Source of the DNA: Pseudomonas sp. StFLB209
GTDB taxonomy: Bacteria > Pseudomonadota > Gammaproteobacteria > Pseudomonadales > Pseudomonadaceae
Direction of reading: 5' to 3'
DNA: 64,000 nt
Assembly (NCBI RefSeq): GCF_000829415.1
Contig: NZ_AP014637.1
Span: 496,001 to 560,000, forward strand
Each line of letters begins with the position of its first letter. The first letter of the stretch is position 1. A model generated the notes under the pieces. It did no database searches, was not told where the DNA came from, and worked only from the letters and a program-made list of their open reading frames with translations. Both the position numbers and the translations under genes were made by a program. Positions 9,403 through 17,764 of this stretch are shown piece after piece.

Positions 9403-10293
9403 ATGTCCTCTGCCCTGCCCGACCTCAAACTGCTGCGCATCTTCGCCTGCGTGGTGCGCCATCAGGGCTTTGCAGCGGCGCAGCAGGAACTCAACCTCTC
9501 GACCTCGGCCATCAGCACCTACATGAGCCAGCTCGAAACCCAGCTCGGCATCGTGCTCTGCCACCGGGGCCGTGGCGGCTTCAGCCTGACCAGCAAGGGC
9601 GAACTGTTCCACCAGGAAACCCTGCGCTTGCTGGCCGAACTCGAAGGCTTCGAACGCTACAGCGCCGCCCTCAAAGGCGAACTGCGCGGCACCCTCAACC
9701 TCGGCGTGCTCGACTCCACCGTCAGCGACCCGGCCTTGCCGCTGGCCGATGTCATCGGCGCCTACAGCAAAGAACACCCCGCCGTGCACCTGCACCTGTC
9801 CGTGCTCAGCCCCGCGCAACTGCAACTGGGCGTCCAGGAAAACCGCCTGGACCTCGCCATCGGCGCCTTCTCGGTGCGCATGAACGGCCTCATGTACCAG
9901 GCCCTGTACCGCGAACAACACTGGCTGTACTGCAGCGACCGCCATCCACTGTTCGACCAGCACCGCATCCCGGCGCAAACCATCACCCAACAACGCATGG
10001 TCGGCCGCGGCTACTGGAGCCAGGCCGAACTGGCCCGCCACGGCTTCAAACACAGCGCAGCGACCGTGGAGTCGATGGAAGCGCAGCTGATATTGGTGCT
10101 GTCAGGGGCGTATATCGGGTATTTGCCGGAGCACTATGCCCAGACGTGGGTGGAGCAGAAACGGCTCAAGGTGTTGCTGCCAGCGGTGTTTGGGTATCAG
10201 GCACCGTTTGAACTGGCGATACGTAGAGGGCGGGCGCGGGAGCCGTTGATTATGAGTTTTCGGGATCGGTTGAAGGGGTGGTTTGAGGGGTAG
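9403..10293 (+). CDS. LysR-family regulator of the guanidinobutyrate cluster (GbuR-like)
   Basis: A 296-residue LysR protein. The N-terminal winged HTH (LKLLRIFACVVRHQGFAAA ... STSAISTYMSQLETQLG, residues 7-55) is followed by a periplasmic-binding-protein-like effector domain. It is divergent from gbuA, the position of GbuR in P. aeruginosa, which activates gbuA with 4-guanidinobutyrate. Regulation of the adjacent cluster is inferred from position. Confidence 0.82.
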   Translation: MSSALPDLKLLRIFACVVRHQGFAAAQQELNLSTSAISTYMSQLETQLGIVLCHRGRGGFSLTSKGELFHQETLRLLAELEGFERYSAALKGELRGTLNLGVLDSTVSDPALPLADVIGAYSKEHPAVHLHLSVLSPAQLQLGVQENRLDLAIGAFSVRMNGLMYQALYREQHWLYCSDRHPLFDQHRIPAQTITQQRMVGRGYWSQAELARHGFKHSAATVESMEAQLILVLSGAYIGYLPEHYAQTWVEQKRLKVLLPAVFGYQAPFELAIRRGRAREPLIMSFRDRLKGWFEG

Positions 10294-10353
10294 CCGCTGA
10301 GAGATCGCGATGACGGCCATCCAGCTCGTCATTCAATGCGGGTCGACACGTGA

Positions 10354-10515
10354 CTGGACTGTGCCATAACCACGCTCCTGGCGCTGCAATACACTCACCC
10401 GTGCCGGTACGTCTGGAGAGCGAAAGGTGAAGACATCTTGCGCAAGATCCAGAGCGCCCGAAACACGATCGCAGGTACTATGAAAGAGAACACTTTCTCT
10501 GAGACGGCGCACTAG
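10354..10515 (+). pseudogene. C-terminal remnant resembling an IS630-type transposase
   Basis: An open stretch with no start codon encodes the tail YVWRAKGEDILRKIQSARN ... SETAH before a TAG stop at 10513-10515. IS630-family transposases typically end in a W-x-K-x-x-x-DIL-x-x-I helix and a short GH-like tail, which is the basis of the call. The rest of the transposase is absent. Recognition is by eye only. Confidence 0.35.
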
Positions 10516-10819
10516 TAACCGTTATCTGACTCCAGATAGTTTGGACTGAGCCGCTGCAGGCTGGACACGGCAGTACTGGGTTTGCACATTTTTTGGAGAG
10601 ATGTAGAAGCTTCGTGCCCATTAAGCTCACCGAGCAGCGCGGCCTGACACTGGCCAGTAGCCACTTCAATCGGCACAATCCGCCCAACTGCAGCCGAAAC
10701 CTGAGCAGTGCATTGGGCAGATAGTTCATTAAGAGTGACTCGCTCATGCCAGCCGCCGCTGCCTGATGGCTTAGAACCTGCAGTGGACCAGTACTGGATG
10801 GACACCTTAAGGAAGAAGT
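10516..10819. other. Gap upstream of the first Z1 gene
   Basis: About 300 bp with no convincing gene on either strand; the open frames on the minus strand lack start signals and family features. The last 40 bases include TGGACCAGTACTGGATGGAC and an AAGGAAG ribosome-binding site for the next gene. The TGGACACC string resembles an insertion-sequence end, but no partner copy was found. Confidence 0.35.
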
Positions 10820-12994
10820 ATGAATAAGCAGGGTGATTTCTACCCGTCTTTTGTAAAAGACGATGTGCGTTACTCCATAGAAGACCGCAAATGCATTGAG
10901 TCTGTTGTCGAGCGTCTGATGCTGAGCCAGACCAGTGAAGACCATCCGGGGATGCTACTGGGGAAGATCCAGTCGGGTAAGACGAAAACCTTCCTGGCAG
11001 TAATGGCGTTGGCCTTCGACAACGATTTCGATGTGGCGGTGGTGCTGACGAAGGGCACAAAGGCTCTAGCCAAACAGACCTACGAGCGTATCAAGAGCGA
11101 GTTCCGTACGCATGACGAGAACGACCTGCTCAAGGTCTTCGACATCATGACCATGCCTGGCCACCTCACTGGTTTCGAGCTTAACCAGAAGCTGGTGCTT
11201 GTAGTGAAGAAGCAGACTGACAACCTCAATCGCCTCATCGATCTGTTCGAAAACAAATATCCACAGCTCAAAGCTAAGCGAGTGCTGATCGTCGACGACG
11301 AGGCAGATTACGCTAGCGTCGGCTTCAAGCGCGATAAGGGCGAATTGGATATTAACGTCACCGCTCGCCAACTCGAGCATCTGCGCATTATCGTCGAACG
11401 TGCAGCCTTTCTGCAGGTTACTGCGACCCCCTACTCGCTTTACCTGCAACCTGCCGATGTGCAGATCAAAGGCGACAGCTTCAGGCCGATCCGCCCGGCC
11501 TTCACTGAGCTGGTTCCCGTCAATGCCGCCTACGTGGGTAGCGACTACTACTTTGAAGATAGCCAGGAAGAAGGTCACTTGGCCAAATTTCTCTACCAGC
11601 CCGTAGATCTGGACGAGCTGCAGGTTCTGCGCAAAAAGGACGGTCGCCGCCTGAAATTGGAGGAGGTGCTCACCAGCAAGGCAATCCCAACCCTGCGTGA
11701 TGCCATTTGTAACTTCATCATCGGTGGCTGTATCCGTCGCTTGCAGGACAAGCAGGCAGGAAAAACAGGGAAAAAGTTCAGCTTCCTTGTGCATACTGAG
11801 GCCAATACTACCGCGCATGCTTGGCAGGAGGAGTTGGTCGAGAAGATCAAGGAAAAGCTCAGCGCAGCAGTTAGCCAAGAGCCGCAGATGTTGAGCAGCC
11901 TCATTCAGCGTGCATACCTAGAGCTGCAACCATCAGTCGAGCTACAGGGAGATTATCTGCCCTTACTTGAAGAGGTCGCCCAGGAGGTGAAGACTGCGCT
12001 CAAGCAGGACTGGCTGATGATCACCAAGGTCAACTCCGAGAAACAGGTCGAGGAGTTGCTCGATGATGATGGACAACTGAAGCTGCGCACTCCGCTGAAC
12101 ATCTTCATCGGCGGGCAGATTCTCGACCGTGGGGTTACCATCGCTAATTTGATTGGCTTCTACTACGGTCGCAAACCCAACGTGTACCAGCAGGATACTG
12201 TGCTACAGCACTCGCGTATGTTTGGCTTCCGTCCGCGACAGGACCTGGCTATCACCCGTTTCTATACTGAGCCGACCATCTACGCCGCCATGCAGCGCAT
12301 GCACGAGAGCGATGTGGCCCTGCGCGAGTCTCTGGCCAAGAACCCCGAACAGCCAGTCGTCTTTATCCAAAAGGCACCTGGCAATGCGGTGCAGCCCTGC
12401 AGTCCAAACAAGATCGCTTTGTCGCGCACCACTACGCTCAAGCCGTTTAAGCGCATCCTTCCGGTCGGCTTTCAGATGTTGCCCAAATCCCGCCTGCGCC
12501 CGATCACTGAGAAGATCGACCAGCAGCTCGATAAGCTCGCCGGCAAAGGCAGCTTTGATGAACCGTTCCTAATTCCGGTGGCGATGGCGATTCAGCTCTT
12601 GAACGGCTTGGAGCCCGCTTTCAAGATGGAGGAGGACGAGGGCTATAGCTTCGACTGGGAGGCGGCACGCTCTGCGCTCCAGTACCTCGCCAGCCTGCCG
12701 AAGAACTCCAGCGCGCAAGGCAAGGTTTGGTGCTTGGTGCGTACTGATCGGGAAATCCAGCGCATCGTCAGCGCGGGCTCGCACGCCCTTTATGCCGACG
12801 CACCGGATAGCACCAAGACCGAAGGCCAGATTCGCAAGAAGTACGCCATCGACAATCCCATGCTGATTCTGATCCGGCAGAACGGCAAGGAAGAAAAAGG
12901 GTGGACGGGGGCTCCATTCTATTGGCCGGTAATTTCTGCCCAGCAGAATACTCCAACGGCCATATTTGCCCATGAAACTCTGAACAACGATTGA
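10820..12994 (+). CDS. Diverged Z1-family superfamily-2 ATPase (stand-alone)
   Basis: A 724-residue P-loop protein of unknown role. The Walker A motif is GKIQSGKT (residues 48-55), the Walker B/DEAD-like motif is VDDEAD (158-163) and motif III-like is TATPYS (201-206). The C-terminal Z1 signature GGQILDRGVT ... RMFGFR lies at about 431-470. The second Z1 protein of the island (17.8 kb) shows the same order and spacing with QSGKT, DDEAD, TATPF and GGNRLSRGLT ... GFR, so the two are distant relatives. An AAGGAAG site sits 4 bases from the ATG. Unlike the other Z1 gene it has no GHKL or methyltransferase partner on its side and is convergent with vsr. A DNA-translocating defence ATPase is the inference. 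Confidence 0.7.
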   Translation: MNKQGDFYPSFVKDDVRYSIEDRKCIESVVERLMLSQTSEDHPGMLLGKIQSGKTKTFLAVMALAFDNDFDVAVVLTKGTKALAKQTYERIKSEFRTHDENDLLKVFDIMTMPGHLTGFELNQKLVLVVKKQTDNLNRLIDLFENKYPQLKAKRVLIVDDEADYASVGFKRDKGELDINVTARQLEHLRIIVERAAFLQVTATPYSLYLQPADVQIKGDSFRPIRPAFTELVPVNAAYVGSDYYFEDSQEEGHLAKFLYQPVDLDELQVLRKKDGRRLKLEEVLTSKAIPTLRDAICNFIIGGCIRRLQDKQAGKTGKKFSFLVHTEANTTAHAWQEELVEKIKEKLSAAVSQEPQMLSSLIQRAYLELQPSVELQGDYLPLLEEVAQEVKTALKQDWLMITKVNSEKQVEELLDDDGQLKLRTPLNIFIGGQILDRGVTIANLIGFYYGRKPNVYQQDTVLQHSRMFGFRPRQDLAITRFYTEPTIYAAMQRMHESDVALRESLAKNPEQPVVFIQKAPGNAVQPCSPNKIALSRTTTLKPFKRILPVGFQMLPKSRLRPITEKIDQQLDKLAGKGSFDEPFLIPVAMAIQLLNGLEPAFKMEEDEGYSFDWEAARSALQYLASLPKNSSAQGKVWCLVRTDREIQRIVSAGSHALYADAPDSTKTEGQIRKKYAIDNPMLILIRQNGKEEKGWTGAPFYWPVISAQQNTPTAIFAHETLNND

Positions 12995-13051
12995 AGGTAA
13001 CCGTCCGTAAACGGCCAGCAGACACGCCTTCACAATCCCAGCATTAAGGAC

Positions 13052-13085
13052 GATGGCGTCCACCTAAAAATACGTGGACACCATC
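13052..13085. terminator. Hairpin between the Z1 gene and vsr
   Basis: GATGGCGTCCAC and GTGGACACCATC form a 12-base stem (one G-T type mismatch) around the loop CTAAAAATAC. It lies between two convergent genes, so a bidirectional terminator is plausible, though there is no long T tract. Confidence 0.45.
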
Positions 13086-13166
13086 GCCCTTATTCGCAAG
13101 GCAGAAAAGATTACTTTGAAGAATCTTTTGGAGCGTTTGGAAATCAAGTGATGAAAGCCGATATGC

Positions 13167-13646
13167 TCAGATTACTGTGAGCGGATCGCTGGGAACGAGC
13201 AGGGTGGGGAAATTGGGCCACGAGACGTATTTTTGGGTACAGTCCGGGATCGTTTCCAGAAGCCAGTTCATCCCTGCTTCCGGTCCGCGTATTCCGCACT
13301 CCCAAAGCTCTATCACTCGCCAGCCTGACCTGAGCAATTCCTCTCGGTTTCTGATATCACGCTTCACGTTCTGATCGAATTTCGTCTGCCAAAAATCCTC
13401 GCGGGTCTTTGGGATCGTGGCGTATCTGCAGCCCGGATGCCTATGCCAGAAGCAACCATGAACGAAGATGCAGACACGGTGACGAGGAAGTACGATATCG
13501 GGTTTACCGGGAAGATTTCGCTGATGCAATCGATACCTGAAGCCTTGCCGGTGAAGCAGCTTCCTGACCTTAATCTCTGGCAATGTATCGCTGCCGCGGA
13601 TGCCCGCCATCATTCGAGACCTGACTTCTCTGCTGACTATATCCAT
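13167..13646 (-). CDS. vsr: Very short patch repair endonuclease (Vsr)
   Basis: A 159-residue T:G-mismatch nicking endonuclease that repairs deaminated 5-methylcytosine. The catalytic core GKPDIVLPRHRVCIFVHGCF, the zinc/active-site stretch HRHPGCRY, and TKFDQNVKRD ... WRVIELWEC are all present. It is divergent from a cytosine-5 methyltransferase, the usual partner of Vsr. Within GHKL/Z1 restriction systems a Vsr-like nuclease is a known component (MutL/MORC-associated R-M systems), so it may act in repair or in restriction. Confidence 0.9.
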   Translation of the reverse strand: MDIVSREVRSRMMAGIRGSDTLPEIKVRKLLHRQGFRYRLHQRNLPGKPDIVLPRHRVCIFVHGCFWHRHPGCRYATIPKTREDFWQTKFDQNVKRDIRNREELLRSGWRVIELWECGIRGPEAGMNWLLETIPDCTQKYVSWPNFPTLLVPSDPLTVI

Positions 13647-14084
13647 TAATAATCCCCCAGATTAGCTTGCCCCTGACGCAGGATACTTACTTGGAAAACT
13701 TGGAAAAAATATTCCGCTTGGCGAGCCAATTCAAATCATGGTTTCTTCGCAGGTTCCGGAGGGCTGGATGAAAGCTTTGCCTCATCAGCCAATGTTAAGC
13801 GACTAGATATTGTCGGTTAGGTCGAGATGGACTCCGTTGCCCGTGAAACTTGAGGCCAAGGGCATTTTTCTCCGGTTGAGGCTGGATAATCATGAAGGTT
13901 GACAGAACCTGCGCACGCGACACCTCGCTGCATTTTCATTACACTCTGACACTATGTAGCATTTGGCACCAAGTGCCGATTCGTCAAGCCGGGATGTGCC
14001 GCTTGGTATGAGCAGACCTGAGCTGCCGTCCTTCTGCGCTCCGTGCAGGTGGTCTTGGCGCATGTTTCCTATGAGAGATACCGG
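13647..14084. promoter_or_regulatory. vsr / methyltransferase divergent promoter region
   Basis: A 438-bp gap that must hold promoters for both directions. A TTGACA is at 13899-13904 on the plus strand. An imperfect inverted repeat (TTTGGCACCAAGTGCC) lies near 13963-13978. No C-protein-like gene is seen; the short open frames lack ribosome-binding sites. Confidence 0.4.
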
Positions 14085-15749
14085 ATGTCCATCCAAACCG
14101 AGCTGCTCAAATCGCAGCCCAGCAATACCGACGAAAAGCCCGTTACCCTGGCTGCAGACCTGTCCCCCTCGACTGGCAAGAACTCCCGTGCTTCTATCCC
14201 GGACGATGATCTGATCCGCAGCAAGCTGCAGCGTATTCAGGAAGGCGGCGAAATCCGCTACATGGACATGTTCGCAGGCTGTGGCGGTATATCCCTTGGC
14301 TTCCTGACCGCCGGATTTACACCGGTCGCGTCAATCGAAATGGACCCGTGGGCTGCGAAGTCGCACGGAGCCAACTTCGGCTCGCGCTCGGTCGGGGGTG
14401 ACAAGGAAGCGCACCATGTCCCGCGCGACGCGGTAACCGAAACCGCTGACACTGTCTTCGACGATCTCGGGCTGCAGGGTGCCACGGACCGTCAAATTGA
14501 TGTCCTCGTCGGCGGGCCACCCTGTCAGGCGTTCGCCCGTGTAGGCAGGGCTAAGCTCCGCGAGCAGGCTCGCTTGCGCGAAGAAGTGACCGCAGACCAA
14601 GCCTTTCTGGTGGATGGCCGGGTCAGCCTGTGGGAGCGCTACGTCGCATTTATCCGGGCGACAAAGCCTGTTGCGCTTCTAATGGAGAACGTGCCAGACA
14701 TCCTCAACCATGGCGGCACCAATGTTGCCGAGCTCGTTTCCAAAAGCCTTGCCGAAGAAGGCTACGACGTGGCCTACACACTGCTTAATTCCGTCTGGTA
14801 CGGCGTTCCGCAGATGCGGGAGCGCATGATTCTGGTAGGCTTCCATCGTTCGACCGGCATCAAGCCAAGATTTCCGGTGCCAACGCACCATTTGATTCTG
14901 CCATCCGGCTATACCAGTTCCAAAAGTGCTGCGAGGCGGGTTATCAAAGCCGAAGGCTCGGCGCACCACCGCTGGATTCCCGATCCAGCTCCCAACTCTC
15001 CCGCAGCCACATCTGCCTCTGATGCGCTGGTAGATCTGCCGCACCTGTACGCTGAAGAAATGCTCCGCTCGGGTGCCATTCGTCGCGGGGCGAAAGACCC
15101 GTCAGAACCTGTCGAGTACACAGCAGAAAAGCCGTCGAATGCCTATTCGCGGCTGATGAGAGAGTGGCACGGATTTGCGACTAGCTCTACGACTGGCCAT
15201 GTTTTCCGGTATCTGCCGCGCGACTACAAGATCTTCGCAGAGATTCAACCTGGCTGGGAGTACCCGCAGGTACATGCCTATGTAGAGCAGAAAATTGCGA
15301 ACTGGCTTGCCGACCGTAGGAGACTCGGTTTGCCCACCGACCCGAGAAACGCAGACGTAAGCACATACATCACGTCCTGGCGCATCCCGTATGACCCTGG
15401 AAAGTTTCCGAACAAGTGGTGGAAGCTCCGCGCCGATGCGCCGGTACGTACGCTGATGGCGCACCTTGGCAAAGACTCTTATTCTCACATCCACTTTGAC
15501 TCGAAACAGGCACGCACTATCACCGTCCGTGAGGCTGCGCGGCTCCAGTCATTCCCTGATGGCTTCGTTTTCAAAGGGTCGATGAACCCGGCATTCAAGC
15601 AGATTGGCAACGCCGTGCCACCACTCTTTGCCTATGCCATCGCTCGTGGCATGCGAGAGTGCCTGGGGGCACCGGAGACACAGGATATGCGTGTGGCATT
15701 GTTCGATTTGGAGCAATCGCAAATCAAGACGACAGAGGGCAGGAAGTGA
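14085..15749 (+). CDS. DNA cytosine-5 methyltransferase
   Basis: A 554-residue Dcm/HhaI-fold enzyme that transfers methyl groups from S-adenosylmethionine to cytosine C5. The motifs are: I, DMFAGCGGISLGF (61-73); IV, GGPPCQAF with the catalytic Cys at 147; VI, ENV (201-203); VIII, QMRER; IX and X, ARTITVREAARLQSFP and IGNAVPP. The start at 14085 (MSIQTELL) follows a GAGAG site; an ATG at 14043 is possible. The stop overlaps the GTG of the next gene (GTGA). It is the modification arm of the downstream operon. Confidence 0.9.
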   Translation: MSIQTELLKSQPSNTDEKPVTLAADLSPSTGKNSRASIPDDDLIRSKLQRIQEGGEIRYMDMFAGCGGISLGFLTAGFTPVASIEMDPWAAKSHGANFGSRSVGGDKEAHHVPRDAVTETADTVFDDLGLQGATDRQIDVLVGGPPCQAFARVGRAKLREQARLREEVTADQAFLVDGRVSLWERYVAFIRATKPVALLMENVPDILNHGGTNVAELVSKSLAEEGYDVAYTLLNSVWYGVPQMRERMILVGFHRSTGIKPRFPVPTHHLILPSGYTSSKSAARRVIKAEGSAHHRWIPDPAPNSPAATSASDALVDLPHLYAEEMLRSGAIRRGAKDPSEPVEYTAEKPSNAYSRLMREWHGFATSSTTGHVFRYLPRDYKIFAEIQPGWEYPQVHAYVEQKIANWLADRRRLGLPTDPRNADVSTYITSWRIPYDPGKFPNKWWKLRADAPVRTLMAHLGKDSYSHIHFDSKQARTITVREAARLQSFPDGFVFKGSMNPAFKQIGNAVPPLFAYAIARGMRECLGAPETQDMRVALFDLEQSQIKTTEGRK

Positions 15750-17764
15750 AGTTCATCATTCTCCGACTGCTGACTCATTCCGAACTCGGCATGTTTCATG
15801 AGTACCGCCGCCAGGGGAAGGAGCGCGCCAAACAGCGTTCCATCAACTTCGACTGGGACGTCGTCGGCAAGGTTTTTCCTTCAGCAGAGAACCCGGACAC
15901 CATCGCAATCACCTGCCGGCGTCTCGAAGACGAAGATACGGTGGTTGAGATTGCTTCATGGCTCAAGCGGCAGCACAAAAATTGGAGATTCGAAGGCGAT
16001 TGCCCGACAAGTTCCTTCTACAGTTTCGTCGATCCGGGCGTCCTATTCGCGATGGTAGTTGACGCCTCGAGCACCCCAGCCAATGCATCCTGGGTTGCAA
16101 TACCGGCAGACCACCCAGCCCGCTCTTCGATCCTGGGCCATGGAGAGAGTGCCCAGCTCGGCAAATCCGCAATGATTGCGTTATACGGTGAGGAGGGCCA
16201 GCACTGCCAAGCAGTGCTCTCGGAGCACTTCCCACTGCTATTCAAGGAGGCAGAAACAGTGTCCGTGACGCCACAAATAGAAAACGACAACAATCGCAAC
16301 GATGATGACGCCGCACCGGACCCGCTCGGTCTCTTCAAGATCTTGGCACGTGCAGGGCACAGCCTACCCAGCGCTGTGGCCGATCTGGTGGACAACAGCC
16401 TTTCGCATGGTGCTCGGGAGATTGACATCACGTTCCCGAATCCAAATGCAGGCGGCCGGTGGATGTGCATTCGTGACGACGGCATTGGCATGACTCCAGC
16501 GGGGCTGCGGGACGCCATGAAGATCGGGCACCAGCGTGAATACGACGATGGAGATCTGGGCAAGTTCGGCTATGGGTTAAAGGGTGCGGCCTGGTCCCAG
16601 GCCGATCGACTGACGGTCGTATCGAAAGCTGCCGGAAACGAGAGCACGACGCTCACCTGGGATAAGGAGCATCTTGCGAAGACGCGCCGCTGGGCGCTTC
16701 TGAGCGACCCAGTAGCTCCCGAGCATGCCTCGGCAGTGGGCATCGGCAACTCGGGCACAGCTGTGCTGCTCACGCAGATGCGCCCCTCGATGGAGCCCGC
16801 AAAAGGCAGGGCGGATTCTCCCTACGCGCAGGAACTCGCTGCCATCAAGTCGCACCTCGAACTGGTCTTCCACCGGTATCTTGAAGGCAAGGCGCGTGGG
16901 CACGAGAAGGTAGTCATTCGCCTGAACGGTGAAGCTCTGCGTGCCAACAACCCTATGGGGCACCCACTGACGAAAGAATACGACCAACATCGCATCGAGC
17001 TTCCCGGCGCTTCTCCGGACAAGACGCCCGCCCTCTATATTCGTGCTTACGTCACGCCAAACGAGGGAGAGTTCGACGAGTACATCAAGGATCTGGCGCC
17101 ATTGGAGCAACGCGTCGAACGCGACCGCCACTCCCTGAATGGCCGTGCAAATGATGCTCAGGGCCTGTACTTCTATCGACTTGACCGCCTCATCAAGTGG
17201 GGCGGCTGGGAAGATCTTTTCGCCAAGGATGAGCACACCAAGCTGATTCGTGTCGCAGTCGATTTCGACAGGTTGGCAGATGAGCAGTTGCAGGTAGATA
17301 TCAGCAAGCAGCTCATTCGCCTACCGTTTGCGATTACCGAGCACCTCAAAGAGCTGATCAAGGCACCTCGTGCAGCAGCTAGGCTCCGGTACAACAAGAA
17401 GGAAAAACCTGCGCCGACAGCAAAAGGAGCCGGCAAGACTGTGTCGCCGGCCGGTACGCGAGCGTCGGGCGGCTTGTTGCCTCCAGCGACAGCGGCGGGA
17501 GGCACTTCCGTGGTGCTACCTGCTCCGGCTCCGACTGTAAAGAAGGACAGTACTCCAATCCGCCTTGTCAGCAGCGGCGACAAGCCATGGCAACGCAAGA
17601 CCGGTTTCAAGGGGGAGGAAGTTGAGGTCACCCCACTAATGCCGACGCTGGTGACGCTCGTGCAGCTCATCGAGAAGGACGCCGAGGTGAAGACGGCTCT
17701 GTCTGAATTCCTTCGCGCATTGGAGACGGCCGGAGTTCCGGACCAGTTGACGGACAAGGTCTGA
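15746..17764 (+). CDS. GHKL (MutL/MORC-like) ATPase of a restriction system
   Basis: A 672-residue protein read from a GTG in the GTGA overlap with the methyltransferase stop, after an AGGA site. Residues 1-170 form an uncharacterised domain (HSELGMFHEYRRQGKERAKQ). A Bergerat ATP-binding fold follows: N-box ADLVDNSLSHGA (212-223), G1 DDGIGM (244-249), G2 KFGYGLKGA (273-281). The position that usually holds the catalytic Glu of the N-box is Asp213. A Pro/Ala-rich linker (about 550-600) precedes the end. MutL/MORC-type ATPases partner with Z1 helicases in predicted R-M systems. An ATP-driven clamp is inferred. Confidence 0.82.
   Translation: MKFIILRLLTHSELGMFHEYRRQGKERAKQRSINFDWDVVGKVFPSAENPDTIAITCRRLEDEDTVVEIASWLKRQHKNWRFEGDCPTSSFYSFVDPGVLFAMVVDASSTPANASWVAIPADHPARSSILGHGESAQLGKSAMIALYGEEGQHCQAVLSEHFPLLFKEAETVSVTPQIENDNNRNDDDAAPDPLGLFKILARAGHSLPSAVADLVDNSLSHGAREIDITFPNPNAGGRWMCIRDDGIGMTPAGLRDAMKIGHQREYDDGDLGKFGYGLKGAAWSQADRLTVVSKAAGNESTTLTWDKEHLAKTRRWALLSDPVAPEHASAVGIGNSGTAVLLTQMRPSMEPAKGRADSPYAQELAAIKSHLELVFHRYLEGKARGHEKVVIRLNGEALRANNPMGHPLTKEYDQHRIELPGASPDKTPALYIRAYVTPNEGEFDEYIKDLAPLEQRVERDRHSLNGRANDAQGLYFYRLDRLIKWGGWEDLFAKDEHTKLIRVAVDFDRLADEQLQVDISKQLIRLPFAITEHLKELIKAPRAAARLRYNKKEKPAPTAKGAGKTVSPAGTRASGGLLPPATAAGGTSVVLPAPAPTVKKDSTPIRLVSSGDKPWQRKTGFKGEEVEVTPLMPTLVTLVQLIEKDAEVKTALSEFLRALETAGVPDQLTDKV

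Noticed and set aside
9313..10053. 246-codon minus-strand frame over the LysR gene
   Set aside because: Composition bias of a GC-rich gene's complement (Ala/Gly/Val/Gln-rich, no motifs).
10478..11060. Two minus-strand frames before the first Z1 gene
   Set aside because: Half of each is antisense to the Z1 gene, neither has a ribosome-binding site, and the rest shows no family features.
13068..13151. Short frame ending LIRKAEKITLKNLLERLEIK between the Z1 gene and vsr
   Set aside because: It is helix-like but has only a GTG inside a hairpin as a start and no ribosome-binding site; too short to call.
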